Assembly: GCA_035578155.1 (NCBI GenBank)
Contig: JAPWDM010000022.1
Span: forward strand, 1,364,001-1,428,000
Reading direction: 5' to 3'
Source of the DNA: Brachynemurus nebulosus
Taxonomy: Eukaryota; Arthropoda; Insecta; Neuroptera; Myrmeleontidae
Length of the DNA: 64,000 bases
Below the pieces are notes generated by a model, which saw only the letters and a list, made by a program, of their open reading frames with translations, was not told the DNA's origin and did not search any database. This document shows, in pieces, positions 36,502 through 48,020 of the stretch; position 1 is the first letter of the stretch, and each line of letters begins with the position of its first letter. Both the position numbers and the translations under genes were made by a program.

Positions 36502-38119
36502 CCCTAGTACAACAAGTCGGTATCATACATGACACCTACGTTTTTTGTTTCAGCGCTGTAACTTTTGATAATGTAGAAGTTGACAATAATCTAATAAGTT
36601 TCTTTTTTGGTAAAAATTGGAATACAATTTAGACAGATAGACGTTGACACTGACATCAATTAAATATCAATTTGACACACTATACTTTCCTCAAAAATAC
36701 TATTTAAACTAGGTCAACGAATCATTCGTTTCATACATGTTTTTGGAAATGAAAACTGAACCTTGTATACTCGAGTGCGTACTACGGAAAAAATATCTAT
36801 TTTTGAATTGCATTATGTATGCTACTGTGTATTATATGAATACTATTAAATGCAATTAATTTTCATTTATATATTTTTGATTTTATTAGTGAACGTTTAG
36901 ATAGTTTATAATTAATTTTTTTAATTTTATAAATTATAAAATAATATTAAAACAAAAAATTTTAAAATGATTAATAAACAATATAAAATTTAAAAATTTA
37001 AAATCAAAGAGAATTATAATTATAAATATTAAAATACTTACGTACAGAAATTAAAAATTATATACAAAAGATGAAAAAATAACATTAATACTAAAATTTA
37101 AAAATGATTAACACTGTAAATGATTAAGACGAGTTAACTCGTCCTGCAACATAGCGGCTCAAAATGCTGTGATATGTATATATTCACTGGTATAGGTGCC
37201 GCCAAGTATTTTCCGAAATACCGTATAATTCTAAATAATGTTCAATTTTATCAACATAGTTTAGTATAATTTATATTTTGTTAATTTCTAGAGTTTACTT
37301 TTTCTTTTTTGTTTAAATTATATTTATATTTAATGAGGTCCGTTAGCATCTGCGGTCATGAGCACCTCTACAAAATTAGATTTACGTTGATGTTATAATT
37401 TGTATAAAGTATAATTTACATATATAAACAAAAACAAATATTTTACTAAAATTATTACTAAAATTAATTGAATTATTCATAATTAATATTTTTTTTTTTA
37501 GTTCACTTTTTTGATGTTGGGATCTTTGATTTTTTTCTTTTTCTTTTTTTGTAACCTTATCTATTGTACTTATCACTGGCAGTAAAAAGTCCGTCATTTT
37601 GAGACAAAAAAATTTTTCCATATGGTTTGTTTAAAAGGGTTAATAAAAAATGTAAAATTTAAAAATTTAAAACCAAAGAGAATTATAAATAATATTAAAA
37701 TTGAAAAAAATTATTAAAAATCACACAGAAAAAATATACCAGAATTTGATAGTAAAACTTACGCGTCAGATAATAAACTAAATTTTAAATATTACTGAAT
37801 ATTTTGTACCTAATATCGCACCCCGGTGGACTAGGTGATAAAATTTATTGACACACGTTTTCATAAGAAATATACATTAATAACTTAAAAAAGGAGATGA
37901 AGTATATAGTATTAGTTCAGGTACTATTTTCAAGAAACGTGCTTTCTTTTTTTATTATATTTTATTTTAAGGGGTTGTTCACGTGATATTTTTTCAGAAA
38001 GACGTTGACCTAGTTTAATTAGTATTTTTGGGGAATGTATAGAACCGGTGTATTATAGGTGTCATTTATGATACTCACTTGCTAAATTTGTCCCATAACA
38101 GAGCCTTGTCGTTCTAGGG
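36502..38119. mobile_element. piggyBac-like element (nested)
   Basis: TTAA at 36498-36501 and 38120-38123 brackets termini CCCTAGTACAACAAG and (complement) CCCTAGAACGACAAG, closely resembling the CCCTAGAAAGATA ends of piggyBac transposons. The subterminal regions remain inverted through ATGACACCTA, AAAAATACTA and AAACTAGGTCAACG. No transposase frame is visible, so it is non-autonomous. It carries a smaller TTAA-flanked element at 37108. Confidence 0.82.
37108..37643. mobile_element. Smaller TTAA-flanked MITE inside the piggyBac-like element
   Basis: TTAA at 37108-37111 and 37640-37643 bounds it. Near the left end lies the palindrome GACGAGTTAACTCGTC (37128-37143), the counterpart of GACGAGCTCAGCTCGTC in the MITE at 31216. 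The right end complement starts CCCTTTTAAACAAAC. A roughly 60-base AT-rich direct repeat (TTTAAAAATTTAAAA.CAAAG) occurs before it at 36965-37025 and right after it at 37648-37700. Confidence 0.5.
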
Positions 38120-38154
38120 TTAACATTTGTTCAATCTGAAAATCTAATACAGAC

Positions 38155-38250
38155 AGCTTCCGAAGAACACGATTAATTTTCGTGTTCTTCGAAACCGTGT
38201 TGTTCGAGACTACAAAAAACAGGATTCTGTTATGTGTAAAAATTTAAAAA
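38155..38250 (+). repeat. 'GAAGAACACG' dispersed module
   Basis: CGAAGAACACGA and TCGTGTTCTTCG form a perfect 12-bp hairpin with a 7-base loop, followed by CCGTGTTGTTCGAGACTA. The same module appears at 36014-36110 and 39541-39600 (within the arms of the 35518 element), 41458-41560 and 45606-45690. An A-run of about 20 follows near 38248-38268. Confidence 0.7.
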
Positions 38251-38318
38251 AAAAAAAAAAAAAAAACACGTATTATATGACATATTTGGAACAAATTTTA
38301 TATCAAATAATATAATTA

Positions 38319-39477
38319 GGGTAAAAGCCCCGATTGTGGAACACTATTTTTAGGTATTTCATCAAACTTGCTTACAAAAATTAATAAATGAATTAAACAC
38401 CCATTTTTTTTTCTTAATAAGCATGAAACCAAGTTTTTTTAATCCAATGAATATGTTTTTAAGAAAATATAACCCAAAAATTTTGATTTATTAATGTTTT
38501 GTTTTATAATTTGTTGACATCTATAAAAAAACGGACAGAAAATATTAACACCCTTTAAAAAATCAGCACATTGACACCTAAAAAAGAACACGTATGTACG
38601 AACATGAGATACATCAGATACATCTTTTGCCATCTTTTCACTCTATGACATAGAGTGGCATCTAGTAGTAAACAGAATGTCAAATTAAAAAATATAGAAT
38701 GGTTTAAATATTCGATAAAATAAACGACCAAAATCACAGAATATACCAAAATACCACAGAAAAATACTATCTTTTGTTTCGCCATCTATGTATTTTGGTA
38801 AAGTTCTAATCAATTCTAAACCTTCTAAACTAACTTATCAAAATGGCGACAATTTTTCATTATTAATAAAATTTTGCAACTTTAAATCAATATTTTTTTA
38901 TTTATCAATTGACGATACGCTCCGAAATAAAAAAAAAATATTAAAAATTTTACGATTTTAAAGCAGTAAGTAAATATTTTAGACTCAAAAGAAATTAAAG
39001 CTATTTATAATATAAATTTTTAGTTATTTTACGTACATGATTTTAGTTAAATACACAGGTTATATGTGTACTCAAAGAAATACACATATATATAAATTAC
39101 ATTTAAACCGAATAAAAAGATGATTTAGCTCTTATAATCTCTTAACTGGACTAATAAAAATTATTTGTATAGTTTTATTGCGCTAACTTCGAAAATTAAC
39201 TGCAAAATGTTGAAATTTATAAGGCATGTGTTTCTATAAATAAGCATTGATCAAACGCAAAAGAGACACATTTAGCAAAAACTGTTTAATTTATATATGT
39301 ATTTCTTTAATTAAGTAAAGAAACATTAAATGTGAGATGAATTTAAATTGAAAAACAATCATTCTATTAATAATAATTTTTGTTATCAGACGTTTCTTTC
39401 AGAAATAACTTCATTAAGATATAAATGTCAAAACTGTTTTTCTATTGGATCGCGTTCCACAAACGGGGCTTTTACCC
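38319..39477. mobile_element. TA-flanked TIR element (nested)
   Basis: The left terminus GGGTAAAAGCCCCGATTGTG and the complement of the right terminus GGGTAAAAGCCCCGTTTGTG differ at one of 20 positions and extend to GGAAC. TA lies at 38317-38318 and 39478-39479, suggesting Tc1/mariner-type insertion. The interior is AT-rich with no recognised protein. A deletion relative is at 14122. Confidence 0.8.
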
Positions 39478-40700
39478 TATGTATTTTATTTATTTTTTTT
39501 TTTTAAATTACTCGAAAATTGTCTAGTTTGGAACTTTGTAGGTAATACGAGAGACGGTATTCGTGTTCTTCGAGTATCGTATTCTTCAGGGGATACCTGT
39601 ACTAACGGCGCTTATAGGGACTTTATCTTTCATTATTACAATTTTAAATATTATTTTTTAAAAAACATTAACAAATATTAATAATAAGTAGGTATTATTA
39701 TTTAATAACATTATATAATTGTCAAAGAAACTTAAAAATTTCAATAACAAGCCAGATTTAATCTTTATATTAAACGTAAGCATCATTAATATCATAAGAA
39801 ACAAATTATTTGTTCATTAAAAAGATATTTTCAGTCTCGATGTTGCTCCCAAGTGCCCGAGTGAATACAGTGAATACACATTAAAAATTAAGTCTGCCAT
39901 ATTTGTTACTGTGTTTTATGAGGCAGACAATATTTTCTAGATACATAGTGACGATTCCAAACTTTAATTTAGAAAAATAACCAAAGAATCATCTTGTGGG
40001 ATACCTCTCATGAGGATAATTAATTAACTTAAGTAGGTCTGCCAGGTTAATAAGATTGAAATTTGAGAGGCAGACTATCTTTTTGTGAAATATTCACAAT
40101 TTTATACAAAATATATAATTTTCAAAGAATCATCTTATAAGGTAAGTGACCCTCTGATTTGAGCTACTTATAAAACTTAATTAAAAATATAATTTAACGG
40201 AATTCTCAAAGTCTGCCTAGAGATTGATATTTTAGGGTACATTTTCAATTAATTTAGAGTACTTTCAAAGAATCATCTGGTGGGGTATCGAAACATACGG
40301 TCGGAGCTCGGTCTATATGGTTCAAACAAAGTATCAAATATTGAGTATCTCAACTAGTGAGCATAGTACTCATAACATGTTTACATGATTGTATCCGTTA
40401 TAAATTATAGGCAAATTAACTTTATATCTATGATAGATTCTACTATTTTTTATAGTCGCGATATCTATGTAATATAGCACTGATTTATTTAAAATAGCCG
40501 TACCCGTGACGTTCACGCGAAACGTCTTTTTCCAATTTGTAGTTTCTTGCAACACAAAATGTATTAAATTGTCCCCAAATTGACAATTGTGTATTTATTG
40601 TATTTTTCGGTGCACAATTAGCAACATTTTTTTTTGATTTAAAATTCAGAAAAATTTTCAAACTACAAAATTTATTTACAATTTTTGTTACTATAGTTAT

Positions 40701-40940
40701 GAAATTTTTTATGAAATATGTAAATTGGCTTAATGTGTGTAGATGCTCAAAATAGTTTTTCCATTTTCCCGTGGGAATTAGACATTTTCCCGTAATAAAA
40801 AGTATCTTAGATGTTGACCCAGCTAATAAGTTATCATCACACCAAATTTCATTAAAATTCGTCCAGTAGTTTTTACGTGATGCGTGAACAGACAGACAGA
40901 CAGACAGAGACAGATTTAGAGTTTTATTATATGTATAGAT
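40701..40940 (+). mobile_element. LINE-like 3' end with GACA repeats
   Basis: It contains TTTTCCCGTGGGAAT, GATGTTGACCCAGCTAATAA, CACACCAAATTTCATTAAAA, then GATGCGTGAACAGACAGACA and TTTTATTATATGTATAGAT. This layout (microsatellite-like tail plus TTATATGTATAGAT end) is widespread as a LINE/SINE-type 3' end in arthropod genomes. It matches the minus-strand copy at 50177-50741. No reverse transcriptase is present. Confidence 0.65.
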
Positions 40941-41009
40941 AATAGAATAGACAACCAGACTACATAGAAATATTCACTCTGTAATACGAGGGCGGTTACT
41001 ATACAATAT

Positions 41010-41226
41010 ATAGTCGATACCAATTGTAGAGACCATTCCCTTCTTCTTTTATAAATTTAATTTGCCTACAACCGTTTCTAACATTACGACATACTGTACT
41101 ATACATTTTTGTTTATTGTTTTTCTTTAAATTGTTGATACTTAAAATCAAATATTAAAAACGATTGTAAACAAATTACATTTATAAAAGAAGAATGAAAT
41201 GGTCAGAACATTTGGTACCGACCATA
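41010..41226. mobile_element. Palindromic MITE
   Basis: CGATACCAATTGTAGAGACC and CTTCTTCTTTTATAAATTTA on the left face (complement) CGGTACCAAATGTTCTGACC and ATTCTTCTTTTATAAATGTA on the right. Arms of about 75 bases surround a 75-base AT-rich centre. Non-coding. Confidence 0.7.
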
Positions 41227-41457
41227 GAACTCCCACCAATAACATAATTGCCACAACCACGTTCAGAGTTGCGATTACCATGCTGTATAGTATATAGAAA
41301 GATTCACTAATCAGCGATGTTGCCACAAGGGTACATTTCCTAAATTAAAATGCTTCTTCAATTTCATTATTCTCACTAATATTGTTAATGAGTTAACAAA
41401 CAATAGTTTAACTACTTTCTTCAATTTTTTTAATAGAAAATTCAAAAAAATATGGTA

Positions 41458-41560
41458 ACCCCTGAAGAACACGGTACTCAAAGAACACGGGTCTCGAAGA
41501 GCTCGGGTACCCTTCCACGAATTAAACGGTTTCAAGCAACACGATTTTTAAGTAATTCTT
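41458..41560 (+). repeat. 'GAAGAACACG' module, isolated copy
   Basis: CCCCTGAAGAACACGGTACT, AAAGAACACGGGTCTCGAAG and GGTTTCAAGCAACACGATTT repeat the theme seen in the arms of the 35518 element, but no paired arm is close by. Confidence 0.6.
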
Positions 41561-41819
41561 CTGAAAAAGAATAAAATACATATATTATAATTATATTTGA
41601 TACAAAACTACATTGGTCCTCAATGTACGCGAACATATCAGTTCCATGTGGATTTGATTTACACGAATAAAAATCGTGTAAATTGAATCTGTCATTATAA
41701 AAGAAAAATGCTGGAGATAAAAACTACTAAAAGTTTTGAGAATTTTATAATAGAAATGATAACGAATACGTAGACATTTACATAGGTATTTAAAATTGGA
41801 AAATGTTGTTATTTTCGAC

Positions 41820-42180
41820 ATCGATAATTTTCGATAACGAAAAGTAGGTTTTGACAGTCCTAATATGTTCGGAATACCCACAACTTGCATCGCTTAAGCC
41901 TTCAAAATTTTCGTTAATTTTTCGCTACTATGCACCGTTTACGAGATATTTACGATCAAAAGTTTACGTTTACGAAAAGTATCGAAAACTAATTTTTTCG
42001 AAAATATTCTATTGGTGACTAAATTAACGGGACTAACAGAGCCTAAATTAACCAGTTATAACTAATCTATTATAAGTTACGCGGTATCGATAATTTTCGA
42101 TAACGAAAAGTAGGTTTTGACAGTCCTAATGTTTGGAATACCCACAATTTGCTTCGCCTAAGCCTTCAAAAATTTCGTTA
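41820..42180. repeat. Direct repeat pair, about 95 bp each
   Basis: The block starting ATCGATAATTTTCGATAACG (41820) recurs at 42086, 266 bases later. The match continues through AAAAGTAGGTTTTGACAGTC, GGAATACCCACAA and AAGCCTTCAAAA. The second copy runs straight into a 40-base dispersed repeat (TTCTTTTTGGCTTGCGCCCA) also found inverted at about 23267. Confidence 0.85.
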
Positions 42181-42218
42181 GGTAAAAAAGTTCTTTTTGG
42201 CTTGCGCCCATAGTATGT

Positions 42219-43230
42219 AGGGGAGACCGGGGCAAGTTTGGTACAGGGGTAAGTTTACACAATCCTTATAACTCACAAACCGTTGTACGGAGCGCAGTAC
42301 TTGTCAGGCCAAATAAGTTACTGAGACTGTCATTTGCAAGTACGTCAGTTTAAAACCAGTACTATTAGCAACAACCAACGTAGAGCAGAATTAGTGATTT
42401 TTTTTGAGAAATGAGTAAATTTTTACACCACTATGTTAGTGTGAATAGTAATTATACTATTAGATCTTTACAATTTATAATAGATTATCTTATTAGGCCG
42501 TTATTTTAAGATTATTTTAAGATAGTTTGTTAAATGTTAATCTCATTAAAAAAATTTATAGGTTATATTTTGTTGAAAATATGCCGAAGGGGAAAGTTTA
42601 CACAAAGCACATAGGGTATGTTTATACATTCTTTAAATCGCGTTTTATTTGTTGATTTATCAACGCTTTCTTCCAAATGTGCTCTGTCTACTTCCGCAGC
42701 ACTTTTGAGTTCTTTTGCATACTGACCAATCGATTTCTAGTTCTACACGTGTATTATATCTAGCCTTTTGGGTAACCCGTCGCTGAAACATCTGGTATTA
42801 GGTTTTTTCTTTTTAAGAAACCAAAGATAACGATCCATGCGAATCAGACAATGAAAATGGCAATAAGAACTGTGCTTGCGTATACTGTTTAAAGCAATTC
42901 AAAAATTCTAAACCTGGTGCACATTGGATACAGTGCACACAATGTAAGAGATGGGCACATGATGCGTGTGGGCCTATTGAAACCGATGCAATTTTTTTGC
43001 GTGCATGAACTGCGACAGTGATTTTGACTGTGACTTATCCTAATTGATTTGGAGATCCTATGAATTTTTCGTTATTTTATAATTTTTGGTATTTGAATTT
43101 GAAGTTTTGTGTTCTTTTTTTGCTAATAAAACTGATTCGCATATTTACTTTTTTTTATAGTTGTTATCCCTATTTTAGAAAGTGTGTAAACTTACCCTGG
43201 GTACTGTATAAACATGCCCCGTAAAGGGGC
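42219..43230 (+). mobile_element. Degenerate DNA transposon with 'GGGGCAAGTTT' ends
   Basis: The left end contains CGGGGCAAGTTTGGTACAGG followed by GGTAAGTTTACAC. The complement of the right end contains ACGGGGCATGTTTATACAGT followed by GGGTAAGTTTACAC. The interior keeps a transposase-type zinc-binding exon at 42818-43043. End sequences and the phrase 'ATAACTCACAAACCGT' resemble the 27528 element, suggesting one superfamily. Exact borders and target duplication are unclear. Confidence 0.65.
42818..43043 (+). pseudogene. Tigger/CENP-B-like transposase C-terminal zinc-binding remnant
   Basis: After TTTTTTCTTTTTAAG, a plausible acceptor, an open stretch encodes NCACVYCLKQFKNSKPG, HWIQCTQCKRWAHDACG and then, after a one-base frameshift in a T-run near 42992-42998, FFACMNCDSDFDCDLS followed by a stop at 43041. 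The pattern C-x2-C..W-x2-C-x2-C-x2-W-x-H-x2-C..C-x2-C is the PHD-like zinc knuckle often found at the C-terminus of pogo/Tigger (CENP-B-type) transposases of insects. No DDE catalytic segment was found upstream. The Cys/His ligands are intact, so decay may be recent or an undetected intron may be involved. A host PHD exon is the alternative. Confidence 0.6.
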
Positions 43231-43373
43231 ATTAGTTAAGGCATCAGACATTATTTAAGGCAGAGAGATCTTCATAGGAACTGACATTTACTTTGGTACT
43301 ATTTCTAACTAAATGACTTTGAATTTTGTTTCATAAGTTTATAATATTAATATTCTTCAAGAGTCTTTATGTA

Positions 43374-44189
43374 CACGGAGAGAAAAATCATATAATTTTT
43401 GTAGATAAAATTTCAGAAAAATTACCATGCTCTTTTATAATGCGTGCGCGATCGATGACCATAGTAAAAAAATATAGCATATGGTAAAATTTAATGTGGT
43501 AACACAACTTCTATCACACTCTTATCCATATATGTTATAGTTTAATTCTTGTTGTCGTACTCTTTCATGTGCGCATCTGACCCGCAACCTTATGTTACTT
43601 CGGCTGTACCTGTAAAAACTTCGAAGATGCCCGATCTTTTCCGACCTTCGATTTTTTATGATCCATACAAAAATGATTGGCAACAATATATTCTAATACT
43701 GAAGATAGTGGAGTAACAAAATGATGAATTAAACGATGACTATCCGTCAAGACATTCTAATGAATACTGCTTCGACACCACACCAGCTAACCAGCTACTT
43801 GCAACACCACCAGTCCTGCTATGTGACTTTCATATATGATTGTGTTGATACTTTCTGCAGCTTGCCTCGCTATGTGACAGCGTTGATACCTTCTCTTTCT
43901 TTCTTTCTACTATTAGCTTCTTTTATTCTTTTCTACTTTTCTTCTATTTTAAGACAGCATGGTAATTTTTGTAAGAAAAACAATTAAACTGTCGGCAGTG
44001 GAACTTTTTACTGTGCTGTTTTACAAATTTTACGGAGCTAATATTACGGAAAGAACATTCTATCCTTTAAATTTTCTATGATTAATTATAATTTTTATAT
44101 TTTTACCGTACAAAATTGAATATGTTCGCCGTTTACACGTCGATTGTAGTGCTGAGCACAGTAATTTTTATATGAATTTTCTCTCTGTG
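43374..44189. mobile_element. TA-flanked MITE with 'CACGGAGAGAAAAAT' ends
   Basis: The left end CACGGAGAGAAAAATCATAT and the complement of the right end CACAGAGAGAAAATTCATAT form inverted termini. TA stands at 43372-43373 and 44190-44191. The interior includes a palindromic CGTGCGCGATCGATGACC patch (43443-43460) but no transposase. An 83-codon frame at 43736-43987 is not recognisable. Confidence 0.75.
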
Positions 44190-44456
44190 TAGATCTATGA
44201 AATAGTAGAAAATAAATTTTCGCTTGTATAGAAAAGTAGCGAACAACATTCTGACCATTGATTTTTCATTTCACAACGCAGGGATATTTTAACTTTATCA
44301 AATGCATTATTGCCAATTGCACTACTTACAATCAGTAAAATGTAACGTATCCTTTATACTGTACACATTATTTGTCGTTAGTGCACACATAAATATAAAT
44401 TCTCATTAGTTTTACCCCTTTAGTATTTAATAAATGAATGTATATTATGAAACATG

Positions 44457-44758
44457 CATATCGCGCGTACTCTTTCTCAACCTCGTATCTGAAAAGTCCC
44501 AATTTTTTGACACAAAAAAAACGTATGTCCCAAAGTCCCAAAAAAAGTCCCAATTTTTTGACACAAAAAAATCTGTGTTTTATTTTAATCATTATGAACT
44601 TAAGATTTATGTTAATTACACCTTTTAATGTTGGCTACCAACATATATAAAATATATATAGATAAATATATATATAAATACAATATTTAATGTTTTTTGT
44701 TTGTTTTAAAACATGCAGTTTTTGATATACGAGGTTCAGAAAGAGTACGTGCGGTATG
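44457..44758. mobile_element. Short TIR MITE
   Basis: CATATCGCGCGTACTCTTTC and AACCTCGTAT on the left are matched by the complement (CATACCGCACGTACTCTTTC, AACCTCGTAT) on the right, giving arms of about 38 bases over 302 bases. Inside, AAGTCCCAATTTTTTGACAC followed by an A-run occurs twice (from 44496 and 44546). No target duplication is clear. Confidence 0.75.
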
Positions 44759-44842
44759 TGACTATTTTCAAAATCAGATTTAGAGACATAACTGATCTCG
44801 ACAACAGTATGTTCTGAAAAAGTATTCTGTTTATATATGTAT

Positions 44843-45243
44843 TAGGGATGTTATGGATATCCGTAACCGTAACCGAAACTACCGGATATCCGAAATAATT
44901 TATTATCCGTAACCGAAACCGTATCCGAAAATAATTGTTTCGGATAATAACAGACAACTGCTGCTGGAAAATTGAGCTTAAATTGAAGAAAATAAATTAA
45001 AATATTATTAGCATATGTTTCTTTTGATAGATTTTCATTGATTCGTGTTTGGCGTTCACATTTTTTGGTACAATTTTCCCCTTTTTTTCTAAAAAAATTG
45101 TTCAATTATCCGTAACCGTAACCGTATCCGAAACATTATCCGATATTATTATATATTCGTAACCGAAACCGAAACCGAAAAAAATGTTTTTAAATATCCG
45201 TATCCGTATCCGTATCCGAAATTTCATATCCGTAACATCCCTA
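44843..45243. mobile_element. hAT MITE with CCGTAACCG / CCGTATCCG subterminal arrays
   Basis: The exact 8-bp duplication ATATGTAT flanks the element (44835-44842 and 45244-45251). Termini TAGGGATGTTATGGATATCC and (complement) TAGGGATGTTACGGATATG are hAT-type. Both subterminal zones consist of repeated CCGTAACCG, CCGAAACCG and CCGTATCCG words, plausible transposase-binding sites. Gly-Tyr-rich frames across them are artefacts of the repeats. Confidence 0.92.
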
Positions 45244-45251
45244 ATATGTAT

Positions 45252-45605
45252 GTATATGATAGGACATAGGTAAGTCGTATTTTTGTAAAATTTTATGTAT
45301 TTTTTAATAGAATTTTTATGATTTATACATTTAAGTATACGTAATAACTTCCCCATTTTTAAAAAAAATACGACGAAGTAAGTTTTTGTAGTAATTATAC
45401 TTTAACAAATTAAATTTTAGCTGATTAATTAGCAGATTATTTTGATTTAAAAACTGAGTGATTTTGGACAACAGAGTTAGCTGTGAGAGGAAATTTGCTC
45501 CAAAAATTTAAATATTTCTTCCTCGAAAAATTAAGTTTAGATTAATACAAAAAGTACCTACTAGAAAATGAATAAAATTTTCGTTACGCTATCACATACC
45601 TATAC
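45252..45605. other. Non-coding interval
   Basis: AT-rich; nothing recognised. Confidence 0.4.
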
Positions 45606-45690
45606 AGGTAACCCCCGAAAAACACGATTAATTTGTCCCGTCTTCTTTGATACCGTTTTGTTCGAGACTATAAAAAATTGAATTCCGTTT
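45606..45690 (+). repeat. 'GAAGAACACG' module, diverged copy
   Basis: GGTAACCCCCGAAAAACACG, GTCTTCTTTGATACCGTTTT and GTTCGAGACTATAAAAAATT parallel the module at 38155. It directly precedes the AAAGGG terminus at 45700. Confidence 0.6.
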
Positions 45691-45699
45691 CAAGTGTGA

Positions 45700-45900
45700 A
45701 AAGGGCATAGCCGGGTAAGATAGGGAAAATGGCCCTTGACGCAAAATTGATTGTTCTTATAGGAAATAATACTTCTTAGCCCCAGATACATTTCTGCCAG
45801 ATTTCAACCCTCTGAGGCTAATAGTTTATGAATACACAAACAGACAAAAAATTTTCAAAAAAAATTTTTTTTACGAAATTACTGAGCCGATTTATTTGAG
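45700..45900 (+). mobile_element. Single terminus related to the 1660 element
   Basis: AAAGGGCATAGCCGGGTAAG differs from the terminus at 1660 by two substitutions, followed by a comparable GGCCCTTGACGC patch. No right terminus was found nearby. The right extent given is approximate. Confidence 0.5.

Positions 45901-48020
<2,120 letters not shown>

Larger units (their letters stand above)
35518..40313. mobile_element. 4.8-kb long-inverted-repeat element with nested insertions
   Basis: The arms run from about 35518 to 36110 and from 39510 to 40313. CGATACCCCACCAGGTGATT faces AATCATCTGGTGGGGTATCG, CTTACAAGATGATTCTTTG faces CAAAGAATCATCTTATAAGG, and CCCTGAAGAACACGATACTC faces GAGTATCGTATTCTTCAGGG. 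The outermost pairing is GCTCCGGCCGTAT against ATACGGTCGGAGC. Between the arms sit a TTAA-flanked insertion (36502-38119) and a TA-flanked insertion (38319-39477). No transposase is visible in any of them. A target duplication was not identified; the superfamily is unknown. Confidence 0.75.

Noticed and set aside
44736..45356. Frames with Gly-Tyr, Arg-Ile-Arg-Ile and Thr-Val-Thr repeats on the minus strand
   Set aside because: They come from the CCGTAACCG/CCGTATCCG subterminal arrays of a hAT MITE with a clear TSD, so they are not coding.
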